Assembly (NCBI RefSeq): GCF_918698245.1
Contig: NZ_CAKKMS010000001.1
Coordinates: forward strand, 868,001 to 932,000
DNA from: Pedobacter sp. Bi126
Lineage (GTDB): Bacteria; Bacteroidota; Bacteroidia; Sphingobacteriales; Sphingobacteriaceae
Reading direction: 5' to 3'
DNA length: 64,000 bases
Shown: positions 46,905 through 55,058 of the stretch, piece by piece
How the letters are laid out: each line of letters starts with the position of its first letter
Numbering within the stretch: position 1 is the first letter of the stretch
The notes under the pieces: generated by a model
Database searches by the model: none
What the model saw: only the letters and a program-made list of their open reading frames with translations
Told to the model about the DNA's origin: nothing
Position numbers and translations under genes: made by a program

Positions 46905-47603
46905 TTAAATTAAATCTTCATCCCGATAACTATAGTAACGGTTATTGGCAAAAATCAGGTGATCGACCACATACAGACTAAGCAAATTTCCTGAAGCAAC
47001 CATATTCCTGGTTAATTTATCATCGCTCTCACTTGGCTTTAAACTTCCTGAAGGATGGTTATGTGCCAATACAATATTTGCGGCATTGTTTTCTAAAGCT
47101 GTTTTAAAAATAATTTTCGGATCGGCTACCGTACCTGCCTGTCCCCCTTTACTGATCAAAAATTTACCTATTACCCGGTTAGACCTGTTTAGGAGTAATA
47201 TCCAGAACTCTTCGTGATTGAGATTAGCGAAAGTTTGATGTAAATATTTATAAACATCGTTAGAAGTAGTAACATGGGTAATGGCCTCCTCAGCAGTTTC
47301 CTTCCGCCGCAAACCAAGCTCCAGAGCGGCAATTATAGTTAATGCTTTGGCTTCTCCAATACCTCTAAACCTGGAAAGTTCCAGAATAGAAGCTTTCCCC
47401 AGTTTTGTTAAATTGTTATCGTAAAACGATAAAATCCTTTTACTTAAATCTACAGCGGTTTCATTTTTACTTCCTGAGCCAATTAAAATAGCAATCAGTT
47501 CGGCATCTGTTAAATGTCTTCGGCCATGTAATAAAAGTTTTTCACGCGGGCGATCTTCTTCGGCCCATAACTTTATACCTAGTTTCTGTTCGTAGTTTTC
47601 CAT
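46905..47603 (-). CDS. radC: RadC family JAB/MPN protein
   Basis: A 232-aa protein with an N-terminal helix-hairpin-helix part (RGIGEAKALTIIAALELGLR, about 79-98) and a C-terminal JAMM metalloprotease-like domain with NIVLAHNHPSGSLKPSESDD. The name radC is historical; no repair function is proven. It follows the rpsT terminator. Confidence 0.93.
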   Translation of the reverse strand: MENYEQKLGIKLWAEEDRPREKLLLHGRRHLTDAELIAILIGSGSKNETAVDLSKRILSFYDNNLTKLGKASILELSRFRGIGEAKALTIIAALELGLRRKETAEEAITHVTTSNDVYKYLHQTFANLNHEEFWILLLNRSNRVIGKFLISKGGQAGTVADPKIIFKTALENNAANIVLAHNHPSGSLKPSESDDKLTRNMVASGNLLSLYVVDHLIFANNRYYSYRDEDLI

Positions 47604-47615
47604 TTTTTTTTAGAC

Positions 47616-47650
47616 AAAAAAAGGCATCCTAACTTTTGGTTAGGATGCCT
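47616..47650 (-). terminator. Terminator of rpsT
   Basis: AGGCATCCTAAC and GTTAGGATGCCT form a perfect 12-bp stem with a 5-base loop, then TTTTTTTG on the minus strand. It lies directly upstream of radC. Confidence 0.93.
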
Positions 47651-47674
47651 CACTAATATCGTAAAAAAATTGGC

Positions 47675-47929
47675 TTATTTTAAACCGTTAACGAATTTCG
47701 TTAATTTTGATTTGTTATTAGCCGCTTTGTTTTTGTGGATAATATTCTTTTTAGCTAAACGATCTAACATAGAGATTACTTTAGGCAATAAATCAGATGC
47801 AGATTTTTTATCTTCTGCAGCACGTAATCTTTTAATAAAGGTACGTGTAGTTTTTGCCTGATATCTGTTACGTAAACGTTTTGTTGCGTTTGCTCTAATT
47901 CTTTTTAATGAAGATTTATGATTTGCCAT
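47675..47929 (-). CDS. rpsT: 30S ribosomal protein S20 (bS20)
   Basis: An 84-aa basic helical protein binding 16S rRNA. It starts MANHKSSLKRIRANATKRLR and has the typical KKNIIHKNKAANNKSKLTKF end. It is monocistronic, with a good promoter and a strong terminator. Confidence 0.97.
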   Translation of the reverse strand: MANHKSSLKRIRANATKRLRNRYQAKTTRTFIKRLRAAEDKKSASDLLPKVISMLDRLAKKNIIHKNKAANNKSKLTKFVNGLK

Positions 47930-47978
47930 TTCTATTTAGCCTTTTATTTTTCTTATTCGTTTCCTATAATTCGGGTTG

Positions 47979-48009
47979 CAAATATAGGATTAATGTTTTT
48001 AAATTACAA
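47979..48009 (-). promoter_or_regulatory. Promoter of rpsT
   Basis: On the minus strand TTG (48009-48007), a 20-bp spacer and TATATTTG (47986-47979) match the consensus exactly. The leader is about 40 bases. Confidence 0.78.
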
Positions 48010-48171
48010 AACACTTTCAACTTTTTTTTCATTAAAATTGAACCCCATTTCCGAACTGCAAAAATACGTTAAAATTATTCATTATAAATACTTTAACTTA
48101 ATTCAATAAAATTTCCTTTCGATTAAGAAAACAGGCTTAAAAATACTATTTTTGGGCAAAACGATTTTTGA

Positions 48172-48750
48172 GTGAAAAAACGAATAGCCATCTTTGCATC
48201 AGGTTCTGGCTCCAATGCCCAAAAACTGATGGAGCATTTTAAACGGAGTAATGAAATAGAAATATCTTTGGTGTTAACCAACAATGCCGATGCCTATGTA
48301 TTACAGCGGGCTGATAATTTCGAAATTCCCACTCATATTTTCGACAAAAACGAGTTCTATAAAACCGACGAAATAATAGACCTGCTCAAAAATCTTGAAA
48401 TCGATTTTGTTGTGCTTGCGGGTTTTCTCTGGCTGATCCCTAAAAACCTGATCCATGCTTACCCTGGCAGAATTGTAAATATCCATCCGGCAATCCTTCC
48501 AAAATTTGGCGGTAAAGGCATGTACGGTGACCATGTACACAATGCCGTTATGGCCGCCGGCGAAACTGAAGGCGGAATAACCATTCATTATGTTAATGAA
48601 AACTATGACGAAGGAGAGTATATTTATCAGGCCAGGTACAGAATAGACAAAAACGACAATCTGGAAATGGTAAAATTTAAAGGTCAGCAGCTCGAACACC
48701 AGCATTACCCACGTATTGTAGAAACCATTGTTAAAAAGATAAAAAAATAG
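48172..48750 (+). CDS. purN: Phosphoribosylglycinamide formyltransferase
   Basis: A 192-aa enzyme that formylates GAR with 10-formyl-THF, step 3 of purine synthesis. The FASGSGSNAQKLMEHF start, NIHPAILPKFGGKGMYG (catalytic Asn and His) and GGITIHYVNENYDEGEYI (catalytic Asp) are intact. The start is GTG 48172. A TATTTTTG box at 48147-48154 may be its -7 element. Confidence 0.95.
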   Translation: MKKRIAIFASGSGSNAQKLMEHFKRSNEIEISLVLTNNADAYVLQRADNFEIPTHIFDKNEFYKTDEIIDLLKNLEIDFVVLAGFLWLIPKNLIHAYPGRIVNIHPAILPKFGGKGMYGDHVHNAVMAAGETEGGITIHYVNENYDEGEYIYQARYRIDKNDNLEMVKFKGQQLEHQHYPRIVETIVKKIKK

Positions 48751-48783
48751 CCTTTATAATAAGAGATTCTTATCTTACATTAA

Positions 48784-50187
48784 TTAAACAGATTGTTTGC
48801 TTGCTTTTGGTGTCAAAACCAATAAAACACTTACAATAATGAGGAAGCCTATATTTAATAATGTTGCCCATCGGTAAGCAACCGGAAACAATGTTAATAC
48901 CGGTGGATTATCCAGCCGCTGAAAGAAAACACCTCCAACAACCGCAACTCCTATAGCCACCGAGATCTGCTGCAATGTTAAATAAATGCCCGATGAGGCA
49001 CCTAACATATTTTCGGGAATACTTTTTAAAGATATAGTCATTAAGGAGGGCAGGATTGTACCACAGCCAATCCCATAAACAAATAATATAATGGCAATTT
49101 GCCATTTAGGGGCATCAGGTGAATTAAAAATAATTACATGAAAAACGAGTGCCACAATCATAATAACCGATCCACACAGTGATACATATTTACCATAACG
49201 GGTTACCCGGCTTGCAAAAAACATAGATGCGAGCACATAACCCATTCCCTGGCAAACAAAGTAGATTCCGGTATGAACGGAACTAATGCCCATCCCGTTT
49301 TGCAAATAAACGGTATTGATCAAAAAGTAGGAATCCTGAACAAGATAATAAAACAGGGAAATTAAAAGCCCCATCCTGAAGTCAAAATTCTTAAACACCT
49401 TTATATTGAGCAAAGGATTTTTCCCCAAGCTTTTGCTTAACCATTGGTGATAAATAAAGGCAAGCAGCAAAACTACTGATAGTGCCAGCATTAAAATGCT
49501 CCACATTGGCCAGTTTAATTCCCTCCCGCGGATAAGCGGATAAATAAATGCTGTTAAAGTTAACATCAGCAACAAGCCTCCTGCAAAGTCAAATTTCTCA
49601 ACGATTTTCACCTGCAACTCTTTAAGGTATTTAAAGCCCAAGACAACAGCAGTTATCCCTATGGGCACGTTTATTAAAAAAATTAAACGCCAGCTTTGTG
49701 AAATAATTTCCAGGTCAGGAATTAAGCCCCCTAAAAACTGGCCAGCAACAGAAGCAATGCCGGCAATACTACCATACACCCCCAGAACCTTTATTCTTTC
49801 CTTAGGATCGGGAAATAAATCAGGGATAAAAGCCATTCCTTGCGGAACCATAAAAGCAGCACTTATTCCCTGAATAAACCTGGCAATGTTTAGCTGGGTT
49901 GCCGATTGTGAAAACCCACAAACAAAAGAAGCAATCGTAAAAACCAACATCCCGGTTAAAAAGACCTTTTTCTTTCCGAAATATTCACCTGCCCGCCCAC
50001 CAGTAATAAGGAAGGAAGCATACCCTACAATATACATCACGATTACAAACTGTATATCAGCATCGGTGCCTTTAATCCCGGTTTTGATGACGGGAAGCGC
50101 TACATTTACAATGAACAGATCCAGTACAGATAAAAATATAGCCGAACACACAATTAACAACAGGAACCACCTTTGATTTTTTTTCAT
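48784..50187 (-). CDS. MFS drug exporter, DHA2 (14-helix) type
   Basis: A 467-aa transporter. Helix 1 has SVLDLFIVNVALPVI, the DHA2 motif (LDxTIVNVALP type); helix 2-3 has GGRAGEYFGKKKVF, and later GIAGIASVAGQFLGG resembles the antiporter motif C. About 14 hydrophobic segments can be seen. ATG 50187 is taken; the frame is open 18 codons more but those codons lie in the divergent promoter region. The HxlR-type regulator is divergent, a usual sign of inducible efflux. Confidence 0.88.
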   Translation of the reverse strand: MKKNQRWFLLLIVCSAIFLSVLDLFIVNVALPVIKTGIKGTDADIQFVIVMYIVGYASFLITGGRAGEYFGKKKVFLTGMLVFTIASFVCGFSQSATQLNIARFIQGISAAFMVPQGMAFIPDLFPDPKERIKVLGVYGSIAGIASVAGQFLGGLIPDLEIISQSWRLIFLINVPIGITAVVLGFKYLKELQVKIVEKFDFAGGLLLMLTLTAFIYPLIRGRELNWPMWSILMLALSVVLLLAFIYHQWLSKSLGKNPLLNIKVFKNFDFRMGLLISLFYYLVQDSYFLINTVYLQNGMGISSVHTGIYFVCQGMGYVLASMFFASRVTRYGKYVSLCGSVIMIVALVFHVIIFNSPDAPKWQIAIILFVYGIGCGTILPSLMTISLKSIPENMLGASSGIYLTLQQISVAIGVAVVGGVFFQRLDNPPVLTLFPVAYRWATLLNIGFLIIVSVLLVLTPKASKQSV

Positions 50188-50260
50188 ACCCTTGCTTTTC
50201 TTATATTTAAAATTTAAAGTAAGAAAACGCTTTACGGGCAATCAAGTAGTCTTATAAACC

Positions 50261-50286
50261 GTACCAAGTATGCAAAACAGTACCAA
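50261..50286. promoter_or_regulatory. Possible operator repeats in the MFS / HxlR divergent region
   Basis: GTACCAA occurs at 50261-50267 and again at 50280-50286, 19 bases apart, inside CCGTACCAAGTATG and CAGTACCAATAATG. They flank the HxlR ATG. Two sites spaced about two helical turns suit a dimeric winged-helix regulator, but this is only inferred. Confidence 0.35.
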
Positions 50287-50641
50287 TAATGAGTATAAAG
50301 CAGTTACAAATGGAGAGAATCAGGATTTATTTTTAAATGACTCCCCATTGACAGGTGTATTTAAGGTAATTGGGGGCAAATGGAAAATTATGCTCATTAA
50401 AGCCATTGCAGCACAATGCCCTAAGCGGTTCGGCGAGCTTAAGCGAGAGATGAATTTCTTAAGCCAGGGCACGCTAACTACACAGCTTAAAGAAATGGAA
50501 CGGGATGGCCTTATCCTCCGCGAAGCTTTTGCAGAATCTCCGCCACGCGTAGAGTATAAACTAACCAGTGTAGGCAAAACCCTCCTTCCTGTAATAGACG
50601 TTTTAGAAGATTGGTGGAACACCTTCCAGGCAAACAAATAG
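50270..50641 (+). CDS. HxlR family winged-helix transcriptional regulator
   Basis: A 123-aa regulator with the HxlR domain: VIGGKWKIMLIKAIAAQCPK, RFGELKREMNFLSQGTLTTQ (recognition helix), LKEMERDGLILREAF and PRVEYKLTSVGKTLLPV. HxlR proteins often sense electrophiles or drugs through a Cys; here Cys49 or so (AAQCPKRF) is a candidate. It is divergent from the MFS exporter and probably controls it. Confidence 0.9.
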   Translation: MQNSTNNEYKAVTNGENQDLFLNDSPLTGVFKVIGGKWKIMLIKAIAAQCPKRFGELKREMNFLSQGTLTTQLKEMERDGLILREAFAESPPRVEYKLTSVGKTLLPVIDVLEDWWNTFQANK

Positions 50642-50805
50642 CAACACATATAAAGTAACCCGGCACTCCCATTTAGCACCTGTATTATCCCTATAAATAA
50701 AGCTCAAAAATGCAGCTGGAAAAGAAAAAATACCCCACAAAGAAAAATATATAATTAATTTCATTTTTATTGGATTCTGCACCTAAATAAATGCCTCTGT
50801 TTTAC

Positions 50806-50813
50806 TACCTTTG
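50806..50813 (+). promoter_or_regulatory. -7 element of the purH promoter
   Basis: TACCTTTG matches TAnnTTTG and would start transcription near 50820, leaving a leader of about 15 bases before ATG 50835. The TTG of the -33 element is not evident. Confidence 0.55.
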
Positions 50814-50834
50814 CGGCTCAAAATTTTCAGTAGA

Positions 50835-52361
50835 ATGAGTCAATCCATTAAAATCAAAAACGCTTTAATCTCAGTATATTATAAAGATGGTTTGGAGCCA
50901 TTGGTAAAATTGTTGGCCGCGCAAGGGGTACAGTTATTTTCTACCGGTGGAACAGAACAATTCATCAAAGATTTAAATCTTCCGGTTACGGCGGTTGAAG
51001 ATTTAACAGGTTATCCATCTATTTTAGGCGGACGTGTTAAAACTTTACATCCGAAAGTATTTGGTGGAATTTTAAACCGTAGAGCGTTAGCGGGAGATCA
51101 GGAGCAGATTGCTGAATATGAAATCCCTGAAATTGATTTGGTTATTGTTGACTTATACCCTTTTGAAGAAACCGTAAAAGCAGGCGGAACACCAGAAGAA
51201 ATTATCGAGAAAATTGATATTGGTGGTATTTCCTTAATCCGTGCAGCTGCGAAAAACTTCAACGATGTGGTGATTATCGCATCGAAAAACGACTACCCTA
51301 CTTTACAAGCCCAATTAGAAGCCCAAAATGGTGAAACTACTTTAGCACAACGTAAATCATTCGCTAAAACAGCGTTCCACACTTCTTCGCACTACGATAC
51401 TGCAATTTTCAATTACTTCAATACAGAAGAGCCTCTTGATGTTTTCAAACAAAGCGTAACAGAAGCTAAAACTTTGCGTTATGGCGAAAACCCTCATCAA
51501 GGTGGTGTATTCTATGGCGATTTAGATGCGATGTTTACCAAATTGAACGGTAAAGAACTTTCTTATAACAATTTGGTAGATGTAGATGCAGCTGTTGCGT
51601 TGATCGACGAATTTGAAGATCCAACTTTTGCAATCTTAAAACATACAAACGCTTGTGGTATTGCTTCCCGCCCTACTGTTAAACAAGCCTGGATTGATGC
51701 ATTGGCCTGTGATCCGGTTTCTGCCTTTGGTGGTGTATTGATTACCAATGTTGCGGTAGATTTAGAAACGGCTCAAGAAATCAACAACCTGTTTTTCGAA
51801 GTATTAATTGCACCTTCTTACCAAGCAGAAGCAATTGAGTTATTCAGCAAAAAGAAAAACCGCGTTATTTTACAACGTAACGAGGTTGAGTTGAGCAAAA
51901 AACAATTTAAAACCTTATTAAACGGTGTAATTGAGCAGGATAAAGATTTAATTATCGAAGGTCCTGAACAAATGACAACCGTAACCGATAAAGCACCAAC
52001 GGCACAAGAGTTAAAAGATTTATTCTTCGCTAACAAAATTGTAAAACATACTAAATCGAACACCATTGTTTTGGTTAAGGATGATGTTTTAATTGCAAGC
52101 GGCGTTGGCCAAACTTCACGTGTTGACGCTTTAAGACAAGCGATTGAAAAAGCAGCGGCTTTCGGATTCAGTGTTAAAGGTGCTGCTATGGCTTCTGATG
52201 CTTTCTTCCCTTTCCCTGATTGTGTTGAAATTGCTGCCGAAGCCGGAATTACAGCTGTTCTGCAACCAGGTGGATCGATTAAAGATGCTGATTCTGTTGC
52301 TAAAGCAAATGAAAAAGGCATTGCAATGGTAACCACTGGGGTAAGACACTTTAAACACTAA
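50835..52361 (+). CDS. purH: Bifunctional AICAR transformylase / IMP cyclohydrolase
   Basis: A 508-aa enzyme for the last two steps of IMP synthesis. The N-terminal MGS-like cyclohydrolase domain has FSTGGTEQFI, VKTLHPKVFGGIL and IDLVIVDLYPF; the C-terminal transformylase domain has LRYGENPHQ, ILKHTNACGIA, SDAFFPFPDCVE and TAVLQPGGSIKD. The frame is open from ATG 50811, but that codon overlaps the -7 promoter element, so ATG 50835 (MSQSIKIKNAL) is the start. The last residues are RHFKH. Confidence 0.97.
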   Translation: MSQSIKIKNALISVYYKDGLEPLVKLLAAQGVQLFSTGGTEQFIKDLNLPVTAVEDLTGYPSILGGRVKTLHPKVFGGILNRRALAGDQEQIAEYEIPEIDLVIVDLYPFEETVKAGGTPEEIIEKIDIGGISLIRAAAKNFNDVVIIASKNDYPTLQAQLEAQNGETTLAQRKSFAKTAFHTSSHYDTAIFNYFNTEEPLDVFKQSVTEAKTLRYGENPHQGGVFYGDLDAMFTKLNGKELSYNNLVDVDAAVALIDEFEDPTFAILKHTNACGIASRPTVKQAWIDALACDPVSAFGGVLITNVAVDLETAQEINNLFFEVLIAPSYQAEAIELFSKKKNRVILQRNEVELSKKQFKTLLNGVIEQDKDLIIEGPEQMTTVTDKAPTAQELKDLFFANKIVKHTKSNTIVLVKDDVLIASGVGQTSRVDALRQAIEKAAAFGFSVKGAAMASDAFFPFPDCVEIAAEAGITAVLQPGGSIKDADSVAKANEKGIAMVTTGVRHFKH

Positions 52362-52363
52362 TC

Positions 52364-52460
52364 AAGCTTAAAGCCGAAAGACTAAAGCTTAAAGTGAAGA
52401 TTCTTATAAAGCCTAATGGCATAAAACTTTAGTCTTTTAGCTTTGGTCTTTTAGCTCTTT
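52364..52460. repeat. AAAGACTAAAG-word inverted repeat after purH
   Basis: AAAGACTAAAG (52377-52387) and CTTTAGTCTTT (52427-52437) pair over 11 bp, with further AAGCTTAAAG and TTTTAGCTTTGG words around them. It is nearly the same as 22568-22654 and follows a gene end in the same orientation. Confidence 0.75.
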
Positions 52461-52557
52461 ATTTTCTGAACATTTTAATTGCCTTAAAAACAATTTAATA
52501 ACTAAAGAAAATAAAACTTAAAACAATAAAAAAGCTATTTTTACATTAGGAATAGTA

Positions 52558-52565
52558 TAGATTTG
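52558..52565 (+). promoter_or_regulatory. Candidate -7 element of mreB
   Basis: TAGATTTG fits TAnnTTTG and lies 27 bases before ATG 52593. The -33 position is weak. Confidence 0.4.
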
Positions 52566-52592
52566 ATAAAATAAAGAAAACATACCTTATAC

Positions 52593-53615
52593 ATGGGATT
52601 ATTTAATTGGTTTACGCAAGAAGTTGCCATCGATTTAGGCACTGCGAATACCCTGATTATACATAACGACAAAGTAGTTGTAGATGAGCCATCTATCGTT
52701 GCTTTCGATCGTACTACAAACAAAGTCATTGCTATAGGTCGTCAGGCAATGCAAATGGAGGGTAAAACCCACGATAATATTAAAACCGTTCGTCCATTAA
52801 AAGACGGTGTGATTGCCGATTTCAACGCTGCTGAAGCGATGATTAAAGGCATGATCCGTATGCTTAATGGCGGTAAAGGATGGATGTTCCCATCTTTACG
52901 TATGGTAATCTGTATTCCATCTGGTATTACTGAAGTAGAAAAACGTGCAGTGCGCGATTCAGCTGAAATTGCCGGTGCAAAAGAAGTATACTTAATTCAT
53001 GAGCCAATGGCAGCAGCTGTAGGTATCGGAATTGATGTAGAAGAGCCAATGGGTAACATGATTATCGATATAGGTGGCGGTACGACAGAAATTGCGGTTA
53101 TCGCTTTATCAGGTATCGTGTGCGATCAATCTATCCGCGTTGCGGGAGATAACTTCGACTCTGATATTGTAAACTACATCCGCCGTCAGCACAACATTAT
53201 GATTGGTGATCGTACTGCTGAAAAAATTAAAATTGAAGTTGGCGCAGCTTTGCCTGAATTACAGGATGCTCCTGCTGATTTCGCAGTTCAAGGTCGCGAT
53301 TTAATGACCGGTGTACCTAAACAGATTACAGTTTCTTATACCGAAATTGCGCACTGTTTAGATAAATCGATCTCTAAAATTGAAGAAGCAATTTTAAAAG
53401 CTTTAGAGATTACGCCTCCGGAGCTTTCAGCAGATATTTACCAAACTGGTATCTATTTAACCGGTGGTGGTGCATTGTTAAGAGGTTTAGATAAGCGTGT
53501 AGCTGCTAAAACCAAATTACCCGTTCACGTTGCAGAAGATCCGCTTCGTGCAGTAGTTCGTGGAACTGGCATCGCCCTTAAAAACATTGGCGGATATAAA
53601 TTCTTAATGCAATAA
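52593..53615 (+). CDS. mreB: Rod shape-determining protein MreB
   Basis: A 340-aa bacterial actin that organises cell-wall synthesis along the long axis. The phosphate-1 loop VAIDLGTANTLI, phosphate-2 loop MIIDIGGGTTEIAVI, IHEPMAAAVGIG and the adenosine loop LTGGGALLRGLD are intact. The N-terminal LFNWF is an amphipathic membrane helix. It is the first gene of mreBCD-mrdA-rodA. Confidence 0.98.
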   Translation: MGLFNWFTQEVAIDLGTANTLIIHNDKVVVDEPSIVAFDRTTNKVIAIGRQAMQMEGKTHDNIKTVRPLKDGVIADFNAAEAMIKGMIRMLNGGKGWMFPSLRMVICIPSGITEVEKRAVRDSAEIAGAKEVYLIHEPMAAAVGIGIDVEEPMGNMIIDIGGGTTEIAVIALSGIVCDQSIRVAGDNFDSDIVNYIRRQHNIMIGDRTAEKIKIEVGAALPELQDAPADFAVQGRDLMTGVPKQITVSYTEIAHCLDKSISKIEEAILKALEITPPELSADIYQTGIYLTGGGALLRGLDKRVAAKTKLPVHVAEDPLRAVVRGTGIALKNIGGYKFLMQ

Positions 53616-53620
53616 CATTT

Positions 53621-53709
53621 AGCTTGGGGTTTGGGGTTGTGAGCTTGGAGTTTTCCACTCATACGCCAAACTTTTAACTCCCAACTCCAATCTTTTAACT
53701 CCAAACTCA
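53621..53709. repeat. TTGGAGTT-word inverted repeat between mreB and mreC
   Basis: TTGGAGTT (53645-53652) has complements AACTCCAA at 53683-53690 and 53697-53704, and TTGGGG / AACTCCC variants fill the rest. It lies within an operon and ends right at the mreC start, so it may adjust the MreB:MreC ratio. Confidence 0.65.
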
Positions 53710-53710
53710 A

Positions 53711-54550
53711 ATGCGTAACCTTTGGATTTTCATCAGCAGATACAACGCATTTTTCTTATTTATCATTTTTTTTATCGTAGGGATCTATCTAACGGTGAAA
53801 AACAACTCCTATCAGCGTAGCGTAACTTTAAACTCAAGCAATGAAGTAGTAGGTACGGCATACGAAAGGTTAAATGTTTTTAAACGGTATTTAAATCTGG
53901 GTATGGTTAACGATAGCCTTGCAGCCGAGAATGCCAAGCTTAAAAGCCAATTATTGGCATTAACTACGGTAGATACGGCCAAATATGTTAAAGTGGTAGA
54001 TACGGTTACCAATCAGCAATACACTTATTTGGCTGCCAAAGTGGTTAAAAATTCCATCACTTTACGCAACAACGTAATGACCATTAATAAGGGTACTGTT
54101 GACGGCATTAAAAGCGGTATGGCTGTTATTGCGCCTCAACGCGGAGTGGTCGGCTTTATCCGCGATGTTTCTGCACATTTGGCAACCATACAATCGCTAT
54201 TGCATAAAGACACTAAAATTAGTGTAACCTTGAAAAAGAACAATGCGCTTGGGTCATTGGTTTGGGGCGATGGAAATTTCGATATTAAAAAGGCATTTGT
54301 TAAAGAGGTGCCCAACCATATTAAAATGTACGTTGGCGATAGTGTTGTTACTTCAGGTTACGGGTCATTTCCTGCCGGAATTTTGGTTGGAAAAATTATC
54401 AAGCCTAATGTAGCCACCAATGATAATTTCTTATCAGGAGAATTAAATTTATTTACAGATTTTAGCACATTGCAGTATGTATATGTGGTTAAAGATAAAA
54501 AAGCCGAAGAGCAAAAGGCTTTGGAAAGCTTAGTTAAACCGAATGAATAG
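53711..54550 (+). CDS. mreC: Rod shape-determining protein MreC
   Basis: A 279-aa single-span protein with the N-terminal helix (about 10-28), a coiled coil (LAAENAKLKSQLLAL, about 76-90) and two beta-barrel domains (ARNNVMTINKG-like NNVMTINKGTVDGIKSGMAV, then VVTSGYGSFPAGILVG). It bridges MreB and the periplasmic wall enzymes. Its last 8 bases overlap mreD. Confidence 0.95.
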   Translation: MRNLWIFISRYNAFFLFIIFFIVGIYLTVKNNSYQRSVTLNSSNEVVGTAYERLNVFKRYLNLGMVNDSLAAENAKLKSQLLALTTVDTAKYVKVVDTVTNQQYTYLAAKVVKNSITLRNNVMTINKGTVDGIKSGMAVIAPQRGVVGFIRDVSAHLATIQSLLHKDTKISVTLKKNNALGSLVWGDGNFDIKKAFVKEVPNHIKMYVGDSVVTSGYGSFPAGILVGKIIKPNVATNDNFLSGELNLFTDFSTLQYVYVVKDKKAEEQKALESLVKPNE

Positions 54551-55058
54551 TAGAATCATAATTGTAAATGTGATCAGGTGGTTTTTACTCCTTTTTGTGC
54601 AGATCTTCCTGCTCAAAAACATGGGCTTTTATGATCTTTCCACACCGTTTATCTATGTGCTGTTTTTGCTCCTGCTTCCATTCGGAATCCCCAATATTTT
54701 GTTGTACTTATTGGCTTTTGGAACAGGCTTAACACTCGATGCTTTTTACGATACCATGGGCGTACATGCTACGGCCTGCGTGGTATTGGCTTTTGTAAGG
54801 ATTTCCTTTATATCGATAAGTTTAAACCGCGACGCAATTGACGACCCAGAACCATCGTTAAGTTATATGGGTTTCCAATGGTTTTCACTTTATGCTTTTC
54901 TTTGCGTTGTTGCACACCACCTGGTGCTGTTCTTTTTAGAAACATTTAGGCTAACCGAAATTGGTTATACCTTAATGAGATGCGGCTTAAGTTGTATCTT
55001 TACACTGCTTATTATTTTATTGGTAGAGTTTATATTCTATAGAAGAACACCACGCTAA
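54543..55058 (+). CDS. mreD: Rod shape-determining protein MreD
   Basis: A 171-aa membrane protein with about five helices, part of the elongasome. It overlaps mreC by 8 bases and mrdA by 1 base, so the three are translationally coupled. MreD sequences are weakly conserved; context decides the name. Confidence 0.88.
   Translation: MNSRIIIVNVIRWFLLLFVQIFLLKNMGFYDLSTPFIYVLFLLLLPFGIPNILLYLLAFGTGLTLDAFYDTMGVHATACVVLAFVRISFISISLNRDAIDDPEPSLSYMGFQWFSLYAFLCVVAHHLVLFFLETFRLTEIGYTLMRCGLSCIFTLLIILLVEFIFYRRTPR

Noticed and set aside
51818..52336. 172-codon minus-strand frame opposite purH
   Set aside because: A shadow of a highly conserved gene; composition is Ser/Ala-rich as expected for antisense.
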